64,000 nt of DNA from Liolophura sinensis (Eukaryota > Mollusca > Polyplacophora > Chitonida > Chitonidae): positions 23,408,226 through 23,472,225 of the forward strand of contig NC_088301.1 in assembly GCF_032854445.1 (NCBI RefSeq), in the 5' to 3' direction. The translations under genes and the position numbers were made by a program. The notes below the pieces were generated by a model. That model made no database searches. It had not been told where the DNA came from and saw nothing but the letters and a program-made list of their open reading frames with translations. This document shows, piece after piece, positions 32,935 to 47,724 of the stretch (position 1 is its first letter; each line of letters starts with the position of its first letter).

Positions 32935-35900
32935 GTAGGAGTGTAGTGTCAAGATCGTGAGGGGTCATGTGACAATACTAGAGAGGTCCTCTAGGGCCAC
33001 ATACGTCAAGACGTCATGAACAAAAGCTTTTCAAACATTGGGGGTTAGGGATGGGGGGGATTGGACACTCCAACACAACACCCTAGCAAACATTGGTAAT
33101 ACATGTGCAGACTAAACACATCATTATTAGGTAGAGGAAGGGACATGACTTAGCGATAGCTGTAACTTAACAGGGTGGACCTGAGTGGACATTTCACCTC
33201 ATGTGTGACTTTTAATGTGATGGTAATGTTTGACTAAAGCTCTGGAAATGTTGAATTTTCTTCTGCTAATACCTCTGCCTGGCAAAAACATTTGATTCAG
33301 GTTGACCATATATTAAGTGTGTTGTTGTGTACCTGAGGTTTAGAAGATATGATTGCTGGCCTGTTAACAGGCACTTGGTGTCATTCCATGAGAAGAGTCA
33401 TTTTGGCTTTGAACTGCACTGTGGTTTTGAAGAAGTAGAAAACCTTTAATGCAAGTTCAGGTCCAATATGTGCAGTCTTCTGTGCTTTCTGTCAATAGTT
33501 AGAATTTCTGCTGGCTGTGTTTGTAAGTTAATAGTTTCAAAATTACATGGATATTACCTTTGTCAATATTTGTCACTGGTTTGCCTGAACTGGAATTGTG
33601 TCCCTATGGAGCAAAACTGAATTTAGAATCATTTTTCAGTTGCTGAATAAACTTATTTTTTTAATGCATTTTTGTGCTGGAAGAACTTAAAACATGGTAT
33701 TTGTGTGCTGAAGCACATTGTATCAAACACACTCCTTTGAGTTCATTGCCCTTAAAAAGTGGTTTGAAAGAAAAAAGCTTTCAAGATTCTTGTTCTTATA
33801 TTTAAAACTATTGCCCTAAATATACTTTTTTTCCATTCTCTGATTTCATACAAATTCTGCTTTTGTCAGTTCAGACATATATACAAGTGTACAAACTGGT
33901 TTCATTGTATTCTACATGGCTGTCACTATTAAACTGTAGTGGACTTCCTGTACATACCCATGAAGGACAGAGCAGTTATAAACAGGGTTCGGCTTTTACT
34001 CCCAATACCTGTGCAAATATAAGACAGTCAGTGGAGGATTAAGGTGAAGTGTGTGGGAGCAGTGTGGAATGTAGACTCTTTGCTCCAAGTAATTACTGCA
34101 CAATATCTGTAGATGTGTTAGGGGTGTTTGTATAAAACAGAAGGTTAAAATTAAGGAGTGGGAGGGCACTGGTTGCTGGAAGCTTGTTTTTTTTTTTTTT
34201 TAGGTGCTTTTAATTGACCAGAGTATACTGTGTTAAGATGGAATTACTAATGACACATGTACATGCAGCTCAGTAGCTTTTATATTGTACAAACGCCAGG
34301 TCTGTTGTTTGTTGTTCTGTGTTTAAATTCCCTTTTTTCCTGCGTTCAGTGCATGAGACTCCATCTTGAGTAACTCATACTTATATTGGTCAGGTAAATT
34401 CACCTGAAAATTGCATTTTTAGAGGCCAAGAAATACCTTAAAGTTCCACGTTTTTCTGCAGAAAGTTTCATTTTTTCCAAAAGATGACTAGAACATTTCA
34501 CAATATGTGTGACTTAGTCATGGAGAAAATTTTGTGCCAAATACACAAAGTTGTGGCCAGACCATTTCTTATCTACTGTCTTTCGGACTACACGTATGAC
34601 AAGTACTATGCTACAGTACATGTAACAGCCCATGTACAGATGAACATCACAGACCGGTAAACTCGCTGAGTGTTCACGAGGGTTATAACTGAGGGTGACA
34701 GTCTCAAAGCTGCAGGGCAGGAATAACCTGTTGTTACAACTTGTACAAACTCAACCTAATAAGGATAGGGGCCACATGTACACATCACTGCTAATGAGTG
34801 AGGGTAAACAAACAACCTCTGAAAAAGAGTAGAGATTAAAAAAAAATTTGAAATTTCTCTAACAGGACCCAGGTCAGTTTGCTTTGCAACATGTTTGCGA
34901 AGGGTTTTTTTTTTGGTGTTTACCTGTACATGTAGTATGATCTCTCCGAAGGCTAAGTATTATCTTGTTCCAGATGTACTGCGACATCTTGATTTCTCAG
35001 TAATTTGTGATTAATAAATTATTACTTAGTATGAAGGATCTCTATTTAGTGCATACACATATGCTTTTCTGTAACATTCATCTTGAGTAAGTTGTAAAAA
35101 TGCAAATTTGCATCTATATTAACAAAGTAACTTGGCCAAAATATAAATCATAATGTGTGAAGAGATTTTTCAGTCAAAAGAGTAACAGCAGAGGGGTGTA
35201 AATTATTTTATAGTGTTTGGACTATTAAAATGTTACACAGAAAGAAAGGAGAGAATATGCAGTCAGAGCCTTAACAAAAGATACCTGTACCTGTTCATGA
35301 AAAGGTGAAATATTGTGTGAATGTTTGCTCCAGGAATGCTATACGACATGGACAGTGAGCACTTAATTCCGATGGACAAATATGGATTAAGAAATTATAC
35401 AACCAATGAGCTTGTATGTCTGACAGGCATGTATGGATTGTAGACATTTGCCTGAACATCTGATCGCTATCATTCTGGCTGCAGGCATATGTACATGTGC
35501 CGAGACGTACAGCACTGAAGATAAGAACCGATGAGGTATTTATAGTGCCTTCATCAAGCCATGGAGCTTATGACTTTAATACTGTAAATATATTTGTACA
35601 TGTAATAGAACAGCCTACATGTAATATATAATCTCTGAGATTCATGCGCAAAGCAAACCGTGTTATCTGATATTCGGACATTCTTCTCAGTTACAACACA
35701 AATTTAGCTGTACAGTGCATATTGGTACATTTGTGCATGTAAAGACCCACGGTTGCTCATACTCAAACAAGCACAAAAACAACTACCCAAAAAGAACTAC
35801 CTCCCTCTAAAACTCCCTCCAGGAATTTGGTCTTAAGCTTTCGGACGTTCCAGAAATGCAAATATATGTGTACATGATAACTATTCATTTTATTCATTCC

Positions 35901-37982
35901 TTTTTTAATATTTCATAAATGACATTATCAGTTAGATATTGCAAAGATTAATGTTAAAAAAGCTGTTAAAACAGAAAACTGGAGTTCGTGTACATGTATT
36001 CTTGCATGTAACTCCTGTACATGGGTTTCAATGTTAGACATTGTAGATGTGGCAGTTAGGTAATAGGGCATCTAGCTGTGTATGCTATTAAGAGAATTAT
36101 TATGTCTTTTGTCTCAGTAAAAGTAGGTTTATTTGCTGTTCTGTGATATCGTGTTGAACTATCGTGGTACAGTACAGGTAATCAGTTGTAAATGACGTAA
36201 CAAGTTTATGATAGATCAGAGTTTTTGATAGAGTAATGACAATGGCTAGGAGCCAAGAGCTAAAACAATTACTGTGTGTTTGACAATGAAGGTACAAAAG
36301 CGTGCTAACCTGCTAATGGTGTGCTGAGTGAAGTGTAATAGACAGGTGTGTATAAGTGTGTACACTAGTTACTCGTCAGTTGTTTCTGGGGTAACATTCC
36401 AGCGGGGAAGTCATTGGAGAAACATGGCGGTGTACAAGGAGTGTTCCAATTTACACAGATTCCCACAGATAACATCAAAGTTTTAATGTGGCCACCAATT
36501 TAGACAAACAACATGTAGCTTAACAGAGTTGTACACGTATTGGAGGTTAGTGAAGAAAAAGTCCTCCAGTGAATTCAGCTGGCTCAGCTATTTTTACTGT
36601 AGTACAATCCGGTCAGGCTGGTTTGAAATCCTGTTCAGAAAAGCCAAACATAAAAACAGATTTGCATAATAAAAAAAACAGTCAAGCCTTAATTTATGCT
36701 TCGTATTGTTGTATATAGACAACCTTGACAGGGATTTGTAAAATTTAAGGCGAACTTGTTTGTCATGATTCCTGTAGGTAAATGACATGTTTTGATGAAC
36801 CAGTACAAATTTGGCTAAACCTTTTAAATGAATTGTGGGACCTGTCAATCATTAATGCTTGTGTAGCTTTGATATGGAAATAAAATGCGGTGAAGTTTTT
36901 GCTATGATTGGGTTGGGTGGGGGGGGGCACCTTGGGAAGGGTTGAAACAATTAAGATTGAAATATTTGCAATAACAAATCTATTTTGGGGCAGATATTGT
37001 CATAACAGTTGGTGGTAATGGTTTGTTCCTGGATGTTAAACATCATTGTGCCTGGCTTCCTCATACAAAAATATTTTAAAATGAGAAAGAAAAAAAATTC
37101 CCTAAGCAAAGTCATTGGGCGCAAAGATTTGTTTACAGTACAGGTGCAGATAGTGCTCTTTTAAATCATCACTAGTAAATAATGAAGCAGTTACTTGTAG
37201 AAGTGTTATTGGTCACTTTAAGAAATAGATGTGGGCAAATTGTTTCTCTCTGCTGAACACTTTTTGAGTTGAAATATAATATCTTCCTTAGTCTCCTTGT
37301 ACATACATTAGGGAAGGTTTGTAAGTCAGAAAAGTATGCATTGAAGCCTATGATATGCCTTTGAAAAAGCAAGATGATTCACTGTCGTTTCTTATTGATA
37401 ATGGTGTGGTTCTTAACACTGAGAGAAGCCAGAACGTGTTGAAATTCAGCGTACTGATGTTACCTCAGTGATTTATGGACCCTGGATCCATCTCTCTTTG
37501 TCACACATGATTGACTTCTAACACTGGGCCAGCATTTTTATGACACCAGCTGTTTTGTCACAAGGAAATGTAAATTTGACCTCAAACTCCCACTGGATTT
37601 TAATACTTTGTAAAAGGCTATGTAATCTGAGGAAATGGAGGTTGACTGTTTTTTTGAAGTCCATAAAGTTATTGATGCATGGATTAGTTGCTGGGGAAGT
37701 ACTTATAGCCAGTTATTCCATATGAGTTGTGAATGTTAGTCTGTACCAACGTTGGAACATAAATGTACTGTTATTCATTAACAAGTAGCTGCTTAAGAAC
37801 TGTTCCCAGATGGAGATGAAAAAAACATATATAAGTCAAAATCAGCGCAAAAAAATTTTGAATCAGCGTGAAAAAGATAGGCTCAATTCATTTTCGAGTA
37901 ATCACTCTTGATTCATATCATTTCATTTTTGTAACCAAATTGCTTATTTATTCAGAACAGATATCCTAAAACTAAATAATAT

Positions 37983-38046
37983 GAAAGAATGAATGAATGA
38001 TTATGGCTTAACGCCACACCCACAGTATTTCAGCCATATCGTGGTG
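37983..38046 (+). mobile_element. Short fragment of the second dispersed repeat family
   Basis: GAATGAATGAATGATTATGG, then CTTAACGCCACACCCACAGT and ATTTCAGCCATATCGTGG, resemble the front block of the 25471 repeat. The rear block is absent. Confidence 0.6.
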
Positions 38047-38451
38047 AGAACATATTTAAATCAAGAAGCCATGAGATTTTAAAGAACATCAGTTTGTAAG
38101 CTTACAGGTGAAGTTGGATCTATGACAGGAACAGAAATATCACATTGTGGTGTTACATTTTATGCATACATATACCAATCACAGCTCTTTATGAGTGGAA
38201 ATTTTGACAGTGGCATGTAGGACTAAGCAAATAGTGCAAGAATAGCTTTAGAAAAGTAATGCTTGTATGAAATATAATGTACATGTGTCAAAACTTTCCA
38301 GATGCCTTTCTGACAACTGAGCGAACCATTTTGGACTGCTTTAGAAATTGAGATTCACACATGCCCTCTTTTTCAAACGCAACGTGCCATTTACAGTAAG
38401 TCTACCAAAGTGTGTACGTGTGTTACGTGCATAGTAATATCATACATGTAT

Positions 38452-38554
38452 GTAACGTCACAATGACCCAGGAGCTCCCACCATAATGCTAGCCACTGTG
38501 GTAAAAGTGAAATATTGTTGAGTACAGCGTAAAACACCAATCAAATAAATAAAT
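38452..38554 (+). mobile_element. SINE copy with internal deletion
   Basis: A piece of the tRNA-like head (GTAACGTCACAATGACCCAG) is joined directly to CCACCATAATGCTAGCC of the core. The 3' domain and AATCAAATAAATAAAT tail are complete. Confidence 0.75.
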
Positions 38555-40801
38555 GTTGCATGTATACTTGTTATGATTCATATATTATCTCTAGCTTCCA
38601 CAACATCTTAAAATTTTACCAATACCTAAGATTTTGTATGTGTGTGAAATAGTGTGGCTGGCATGTGTCAAGTTGGCATTGATAAGGCACAGTGTTTGGT
38701 AAATATTTGAGTTTTTGTAGAGTATTTTGACAATGATAAGATATTGTATAGTGTGAAAGATTTGACATTGACAAACTCACATCTACAGTTTATTTTGACT
38801 TTGATACAATTCACATGCGGGATGTTTTGGACTTGATAAAGCACAAATTCTTGGATAATGTTTTGTGTTGATAACATCAGTTCTACATGCATGCTGGTGG
38901 ATGTATGTAGGTCTTGTTTTTCTATAAATTGTTGGTTATCATGCATTGCCTTGTCATTGAAGTATATTTGAGTTATTTTATTTTTACTGTTAATAGCCTG
39001 TGCATATTGACATTGCCATTTCTGTGTGAGTTTCAAATCAGTATAATTGATACTCTGTCAAATTAGGACAACTTGAGCCAAAGCTGTACCATTCATTACC
39101 TGTTGATAATCATGGTTGTACAAGATATCCTATGGCTGTCATCTTTGTGAAAGGGCTTAGAATCTCCAGAGAAACAAGATTAAGCAGTTAGATCTTTAAC
39201 ATATCAAAACCGAAACCTGTCATTTTCTGTAACATGACAATGCGCATACCTGGTCCATGCTTGCGAATTGTTAAGGTTTCAAAAACTTGATACCTACATG
39301 TACAATGAGGCATACATGCTCCAATTTCAATGGAGGAAATTACTTACCCATACAAATACTTGAGCCAGAGTATGTTCAGAAGTTTCTAGAAGACCATACA
39401 AAAGGTGCTCACCTACATGTAGCTGGCTGCTAAAGTGCTCATACGTTATTCTGGATTTCTATCGACTTTGTGACGTGTTTTGGAAATCATTCTTTTCATT
39501 TTTTTTTTAAAGTCCATATAACATTTGTATGATAAAGGCATCTTGAGGAATGTTGCAAATAGTGTTGTGTGTGCCCATTATTGCAAAACGTATAAACTTA
39601 ATTAGCAAAGATAAATTGCTTTTAGGCAGGAGTGGATGACAGAGTTAACAGCACATGAACAAAGTTGTCTAGCACATTACAAAACAAGAAATCAGAACAT
39701 TTGGAAATTTGTATGTAAATAAATGAATCCAAATGAGATTTTTTTTTTTGCATTCGAATTTGTCATGGACATTGGTTTAAAGTTTATCTGGTACATGCCA
39801 TGTTTCCGTGAGAACTCTCCACTCCATTTTGAAAAAAAAAAAATCATATGGCTGGATACTTTCCGGTATTAGTTAAATTGCCTGTTTCTTCTACATGTAA
39901 TAAAATGGCCTGGCTCTAAAAACATTTTTATTTTTTCTCCTTTCCATTTGTTACTGTGCCAAGTGTTGTGACCTCAGACAAATCTGATTGTATTGGCGAC
40001 TGACCAGGACAGTGATTCCAGCAGCTTGGGCAATGATCCAGCATTGTAATCATTTATTGATTTCTCTGAGCTCCTTGTAATCCCCTGCAATATTCAGTCT
40101 TTAGTAAGACTACTGTTTTTATGATGTAGTGGAAAATCAGGGTGTTAAATATGGGTTGAAAAGGTGAAGTGGTAAAAGACAGCCTTCTGTTGGGGAAAAC
40201 CTGAACCGTGCATTCATAGTTCAACTGTTCAGCCAATAAAATACATGGATTTCATTATAAATCTTACAAACGAAAAAAAAAAAACAATATTTTAGAAACC
40301 TGTGAAAAAATTTCACGGTTACCAGTGGGTTTAATGAGATACACTGTAGAATACATGTGTACATACAGTGTACATTAACCTTGTAACGGTGCATTGTTTG
40401 ACTGACTTTAGCATGGAGGTTGTTTGATCATTGCCTGAATTGCCTGAATAATGTCTGGAATAAAAAGCTTTTTGCATACTGGTATTCTACATTTTTACGA
40501 TTCTCTTGGGTAGCTGATGTCCTGACAAGTGTGTGTATAAGCTGCTGTACATGTCCACATCTGTCTGACTAATACATTCATGTACAATAGAGCCTCAGTT
40601 GAATTATTGATTAAACTCACTGATGTGTACGTATATTTGACTGTGTGAAATGTACACCACTATGACCTAACCTAGATACATGGCCATCATCGGCAGTTTA
40701 ATACTGCAGACTTATGGTAAAATTTCGCCCAAAATAACGCATTTTTCAAGACAAATAAATGTCAGTCTTCCAGACATACCTCAAACACCTACCCTAATTA
40801 G

Positions 40802-40980
40802 TCAACCATTTCAGCCCCCTCTGCAACCAATATTGTAAAACATTCTGAGAGAATCATGGGGAGTAGAGAAATAATGTGCTCAGTTTTGTGAAACCTTTAT
40901 TTTTAATGACACAAGCAAATAATTTTTAGCCTCATTTTCATTATAATTGAAAAAAGTGCTTTAGTGGTTGAAAACGTTGA
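40802..40980. mobile_element. MITE-like element, TCAACC...GGTTGA family, copy 1
   Basis: Ends TCAACCATTTCA and TGAAAACGTTGA are inverted repeats. The interior shares CTGAGAGAATCATGGGGAG and AAAAAAGTGCTTTAGTGGTT with the copy at 60868-61054. It is non-coding. Confidence 0.72.
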
Positions 40981-43900
40981 ATGTATAAAGTATGTAAGAT
41001 CAATAGAATTCTTTGAATCAGGCACAATGTTCTTGTGGGAAATTTTAGGTGATTTACCGTATGTCTAACCCCTGCCACCCCATGTACATGTAACCCAAGG
41101 CTTTGTACTCTTTGTATATGAATGTAATGTTTGAGAATATATCCATAAATACAATGTGTTTGCTCTTGTTTTCTTACCTGTCCTGGGGTATTTTACCTGT
41201 ACATGTAACTGACATTTTGACATCTTGCTATTAATACTGCCTAATTAGTCTGTCAAGGAAGACTGATGTATTTTCATTTTTATGGGATTAGAATCAAATT
41301 ATGAATGTTATAGACTAAATTTTTCAATCTCCTGTCGGGATTAAAAGTGCCTCTGCTATGAGCGTCAGTGGGAGGGGACTTTCACATTACTGTTTTGTCA
41401 GTCTGCATTGAAGAAATGAACAAACAGGGCTGATGTATAGATAAGGTTATAAATTTGTTTGTGACCCAGTCAACAGCAGTATGCGGAATTGTGTGTTTTT
41501 GCACTGTAAGCTAAGGGTTTGCCTGTCTAGTATATGCCAGATGAAATAGTAAAAGGCTGGAAAGAAATGGGAGTTTCGAATTTAAGAATGCTATTGTCAC
41601 GCTACTGTTGTCTAATAACGTGACCTTCTTAACTGTACATGAAGTACATACATATCTACATGCATTTCATTATAAGCATGATTGTTTTTCCCTGGTTACA
41701 GTAAATGCTCCGTGTCTTGTGTAATTATTATATACAAAACTATGTATATTAGAAAGCTAAATTTAAATTGCATGTACATGTATACATGTATGCTTTTAGT
41801 ATAGACAGGTGTGCTTCCATTACCTTGAAGGGGTTTTTGTGTCCTGTGAATATAGGTGTGGTGAAATGTGAAGGCTATGGCATGTTTGTTATGTGTTGAA
41901 ATGTGAGTAAGATACCATACCTGCTTGTTTACCTGTACATGACGTGAAGTAGATTTACCTGTGGCCTTAATGATGCAGCGCTGTCCATGTATAGGCCCAC
42001 TAGAACCAGGTGATGCTAGATATCTGCCTCAGGGATATGAGACTAGTCATTGAATTTTAATGTGACACCTGCTTTTATTATAGGTTGTTCATTAATTTTT
42101 TTTAGAGTGATAAAAAGATACTTTTTAGAGGGATGACTAGATGACCCAAAAATCTCAATAATTTTGCTGTGAATGAAGTATTTTTTTCATTCTTGACTAT
42201 AAATTATTTATAAATTATGTGAAATGCAAGACATGACATGCAAGTGCAGGTGTACTACAAATGAACTTATGTCATACATGGATTTGATTACATCACATAT
42301 GAATGTAAATGATTATATCCAGGTACATGCAGTTTATTCTGCTTAATAATAACACTTTATTCAATAGATTTAAAGTAACTACATGTATACAGCATTTATG
42401 ATCGAATGTTTTCACATGTTTTAATTCTAATACATTATGGGTTCAAATTGCATGTAATAACTGACAGGCTTCATCCATTAGTCTTATTCATAAGCTTTTA
42501 GTGCCATTGGTCTCTGGACTAGAACAGTTTAGTTATTAAAGAGCTATGCACGCTGAAGGATGAGGGTTTAGGCTATAAGTGTAGAAGTGTAAAAAGGCTA
42601 TGTACAGGAAATACATGTAGTTGATATAAAGATCTGTTGAACATTTGTTCTGGCATTCTCAAAAGTGACTGTCATCAGTTGTCAAAATATTGATTCTCGT
42701 TGTGATGAGGACAAAAATATTCCTAAACCATAAACGTGTATATACACATATTTGTGTTAAGTAGCACATTGTTGTGGGAAAGATAATAAGATGGGTTGAT
42801 GATGAGATCTGCAGACCAAAATGAACTACAAGTTTTGGACTGGGCGCCACATACTGGGTGTGTAGAGTTCAAACGTTGGACAGTCTGGTTATTGTTCATA
42901 TCTGCCTGTACATATTTTATCAAAAAGTTACCATGAAGTTAAACGTAGACTCACTCGTAAAAGCAGGTTGTTTTTTGTCAGAACTGAAACCAACTTCTCT
43001 TAGGAGTTAAAGTTAAAGTTCGGTTTAAGGAGAGTTCAGAGCAAATTCACTTTTGACACTGGAGAAACTACTCGTGAGCTGACTTTGTTCAAGCATTATT
43101 GCTTCCAATCCATGTATGCCTTTTTGAAAACAATATTTGATCCATTGTTTTATTTTTATTGTATTGGTGAAGGGATTGTCTTATGTTTCTCCAATTAACT
43201 TGTTGACTTTCTACATACATGTACTGGGGTATGTTCAGTACATGCATATACAGTGAGGTTCTCTCCAGAAAACCACAGCTTCCTAGTACAGGGTACATTT
43301 ATCATTCCTAGAATTATATTGAAATTTGAGTGTCTGTAACCAGATGATGTGTGTGGTTTGCCCTTTATCATAATTTCCCTTTGATCAGCTGTATCTGGTA
43401 ATACTGCCTCGGACTAATCCCTCTGTTATAGCTGAGCTGCTGGCCTAGAACACAGCTGAGGATCTTAAAACTGTCTGATCTCCCTAACCCAGTTCAAATT
43501 CCACAGGCTATTTAAATCCTCTTTAACTCCCCAACCCCCACCCCCTAGAGTTCAGGCTGGTCAGCAATTCACTCTCAGTTATCTCATGACCCTAAATATA
43601 GCTGGGAATTTTACCCCACCCATCACCACCTCTACAGCCACAACAGAGAAAATCAGGTCTCCTTTACTAAGGCTATCAGCTTGAAAAGTGTGGGTACCGG
43701 TAGGGAACCTCACTAAAGAAACATGATGCTGTGGTGGAGTACTTGGTCTTCTCTCTGGTCAGGTCACACTGGTTTGCCACACATTGATATCAGGTTAAAA
43801 GTTACTGGCATCTTGAGAAGGATTATCTGACTGAGACAGTGGAAATTCATGTACATGTAATTCAAGAGGCATTTGATTGCTGTAATTTGTGTTAACGAAA

Positions 43901-44619
43901 GGGTGGGAGATGTTTAGGCTGTTGAAGAACTAAAGTGACATGTATTTGTATAAGTACAAATATATATATATAGAAAGAAAAAAATCTTTGCACTCTTGGA
44001 AGAATTCTCCTTTTTTTGAATCAGGTTCAACATGGTCCTCAAATGACATTTCTGCTGTAGCGCCTTATGAGCAAAGAATTAAAATCAAAAGTCATCTTTG
44101 AGGCCCCCCCCCCATACCCCCCATGTGGAGCCTCATTGAAACAGGCCAGTCTGAGGTCATGATTACCCCATTGACCAGGGTTAATTAGTTGATAGTATCA
44201 TGTGTACTTGGGGAGCCTATTAGTTAGGCTACTGCTTCCACCAGGTCAGTGTTTGTTTGTACAGAATTCCGAACTAGATTTCGCCTTTCTACAGGTATTT
44301 CTTTTCATCGTTAGTAATATGTTAGCGTACTTTAAAAAGTTAATAGATTTATTGAGTAACACTATACAGTGAAGTTCATTATAAATCATTACAACAAGGG
44401 ATAATTTCCAAAACTTGTCACAGAAATCGGTTGTTTTATATCAGAATAGTTATATAACATGATACATTTTATACTTTCTAAGCATACAGAGAAATACATA
44501 CTTGTAGATCTTTTGATCATTAAGATCTAAATTTTCAACATCTTTCCATTAACGCATAATTTTGCTTTGTATGAAAATATCAAACTTGGAATACTGGAAT
44601 AACTTTCTCCATCTCTGAA

Positions 44620-44826
44620 GATTTTTTCATTTTTCCTGTTCATGAAATTACTACATCATGAAAACATGAAAGAAACAAAAACCAAGGTTAAAATTTGTGC
44701 TGATCCAGCCTTCCTATGGAAAGGTTTTCAGTTTTCCTATTCATAAAATCATTACATCATCAAAAACTTAAAAGAAGCAAAACAGAGGGATAAAATTTTT
44801 GCTGCCCCAACGTTCCTATGATATAT
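44620..44826 (+). repeat. Diverged tandem duplication of about 105 bp
   Basis: Two adjacent units share TTTTCCT(G/A)TTCATAAAAT-like starts, the block ATTACATCATC/GAAAA, an A-rich stretch and AAAATTT(G/T)TGCTG before a TTCCTATG end. They differ by many substitutions, so this duplication is old. Confidence 0.7.
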
Positions 44827-46086
44827 TTTGACACTCCTTATCATTGCAGACCACCATGTACATGTATTTGTAGACATCAGTTCATAAAGCAGCTGTTAGG
44901 GACAGGATTTGTGGTGAGGGGCAGGAGGACTGTGTTTGCCCTCAGATATCAGGCCAGCTAGGATTAGTCCAGCCTTCCTAGATCCCATCAGTCCAGCCTA
45001 GTTTATTTTCTTGTCATGACTAAGAATGTGACTGGTCTGCATCCCTCCCATCTTGCTTGTGGTAAAGGGCACCCCATGATGATGGACAGATGTTACTATA
45101 GACCTGGCCAGTCTGACTCCACAGGCTGCTGGTCAACTAAACTTTTCCTGGCCTCAAAGGCCTGTTATCTGGTCTTTATGGCTTTGTTTGATTGACTGGG
45201 GATAATATTTTGTGGAAGTAAGAAAAAATAGATCCTATGTTGGAAAGCTTATTATATTAACATACACACCCACATGTAGACTTCATTCCACAGAGCATTT
45301 GTACAGGTACATGCACTAGGTTAATTGAGGTTACCTAGGCAACAAAAGTTAAAGAGATTCGTTGCCATGGTAGTTATAATTAAATAACCCTGTGATGGCT
45401 ATTTCCATTATCTTCGTGATGGTTAAAAAATTACCTTAAATCCTCAACAAATTGACTTCACAGCTAGTGCATGTTTAGGCATCTTAGATAATTGTCCTTT
45501 GAACTGGACAGGGTCTTTTATTATTATTGGGATGTTCTTATGTGCCCCAGTGGAGCAGTACTTTTTGGTCTTCAGAATCCTCTGATTTATGTTCGTAAAT
45601 TTGATCGTAAGTTACGCTTTATTGGTCGAATTTATTGGTGATTTAGGATACATGTGTGTTTACCAAAAATGATAAATAAGCAACACATACAAATCTTAAA
45701 CAACATGTAAATTCATGAAATGTAAACAACTGTAACACTTTCAGAGTGAATACATTGAATCTGTTGTGTACTTGTGGTACATTAATGTGTATGTAATTTG
45801 TGTTGTCATGTTAGGTTAGGATTTATAAGTTTTTAAAAAAATTTTTTGTGTAGTCATTTTTTGGTGTTGACAGTACTGACTGTGGTCTACTTTTCCATAC
45901 ATGTGTGCTTTCCTCCTTGAAGTCTGTAATTAGCATACCTAAATCTGCTAGACTAAGAGTCGACAGTTAGAAATAAACTTTTCCCATAGTGTTCCAAAGT
46001 GTAGAAAGACCTTTAATGTATTGTACTTGCATAAATAGACATGTCATAATTTACGGTGTTTTATGCTAATTGTCATACTCAAAATG

Positions 46087-46210
46087 TGGAGGTCTGCCAG
46101 CAACATGCGGATGGTTGTGGGTTTCCTCCCACCATAATGGTGGCTGCCGTCGTATAAGTCAAATATTCTTGAGTGCGGCGTAAAACACCAATCAAATCAA
46201 ATAAATAAAT
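46087..46210 (+). mobile_element. SINE copy, 3' part
   Basis: GGAGGTCTGCCAGCAACATG, GCGGATGGTTGTGGGTTTCC, CCACCATAATGGTGGCTGCC and the AATCAAATAAATAAAT tail match the family. The head is missing. Confidence 0.85.
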
Positions 46211-47416
46211 CGAAATGTGGATACTGCACTCTTTAGGAGTTGCCAAAATCAGGACCCAGTTTTCTTACACTATATGATGATGGATGGTAAATTAACTTTA
46301 GTTATGACTATAAAAATACCTCAGTTACGTTTAGACTGGTGTTAATAATACATGTAAATCTTAGTTAACTTCTGATTACACTTTTGAACAAGCTGGATTT
46401 TACACAGGCTCAGCGCAAAAAAAGACACATCGGTTTACATACATGTACTGTGAACAAAAAAACATCAACTGGCAAATGAACTGGTAGGTTGGTGAAGGTT
46501 CTAGTAAAATACATGAATGGTTGAGGCAGAATGCTGTGAGTATCTGGGTCAGCTTGTACATGTATGTATGGGTGCTTACATTGTCCAGGGCCCCACCTTC
46601 TGTCTCCAGGCCTATTGTGGCTGTGCTCATAAGGAGGTCCTTCAAATGTTAAGTAGGCTGTGTAGAAGAGAACAGGTTTGGCCAGTCCTTACCCCTCTGA
46701 CAGGCTTACCAGTCTTCTGACAGATAGAGGGGGTCTCTTAGGGAGTTTAAGGCAGTATGTTTGTAAGCTCAAAAAACAAACTTGTGGTGGTTTAACTAGT
46801 CATGATGATGCCTTTAACCTTTACCTTAATTTGTAGAGATTGGCTAAAATGCACCTCGTAATTACTGTATTTACTCTAAAAAATTGCATAGATAAAAGGC
46901 AGATAAAAGTCGTAATATATTACCTTTGGTGCTGAAACTCACACTTTTACCCATAGGATATCATCTAATAATACTTTCCAAAGAAGCTCAAAACATTTTT
47001 CAAAGTGAATGCAAAATGTCTGAATCAGATGAAATGATTATGAGTTAGTCTTGTTCAAAATTTACAGTAATGCTAATTTCGATATTGTGAATAATCTGAG
47101 TTTACTCTACATACATGTAAATTTATATATAGTCAAAGAGAGGTTAAATTAACATTTTTAATTAGCCATTTAGGCACTTTTGGTAATTTAATTCAATTTC
47201 AATATTTTTTTTGCATTTCTGCCAGTGGCATAGAGGTGATGTATGAATTGACCAGCTGTGACAGCTCAGTTAATAAACGCATTACAATAAAGTTCAGATG
47301 TGCAGCATAGAATTTTAAGAGTATAACTCCTGTTTAGGGATCTTGTGATCAGAACTACTTTATAAAGTGACTTTATTAAAACTTGAATAATTGTGAGGGC
47401 ACCAAACAGTGTTCAC

Positions 47417-47724
47417 TTAAAGAGGCTATTCCAGAGATTTTTGGCCAAAACTTCACATTGGCTAATCAAATAAGATTTTCTCTATTTAGCAAGAAGAGCT
47501 AAAACTATTGTTTTTCAGAAAACATCAGACTCGTACTAATTTAAGAATTAATGTGATTCTAAATTGTTAAAACGACTCATTTTATAAATTTTGTCACTGG
47601 TGTTATAAATTTCTCCAACAATGTTACTGATGTTGAATGGTATCAAATCCACAGAAAAGGCTGACATTCTAATATAATAGGAAAAATTGAACTGACTTTT
47701 TTTTTTGGCCTAAAATTTCTTTAA
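47417..47724. mobile_element. TTAA-bounded inverted-repeat element, degenerate
   Basis: The left end is TTAAAGAGGCTATTCCAG, with TTTTTGGCCAAAA inside; the right end is TTTTTGGCCTAAAATTTCTT then TAA. Both ends read TTAA-AG/CT-TTAA and share GGCCAAAA-type inverted motifs. This suggests a decayed non-autonomous element that targets TTAA, as piggyBac-like elements do. Confidence 0.45.
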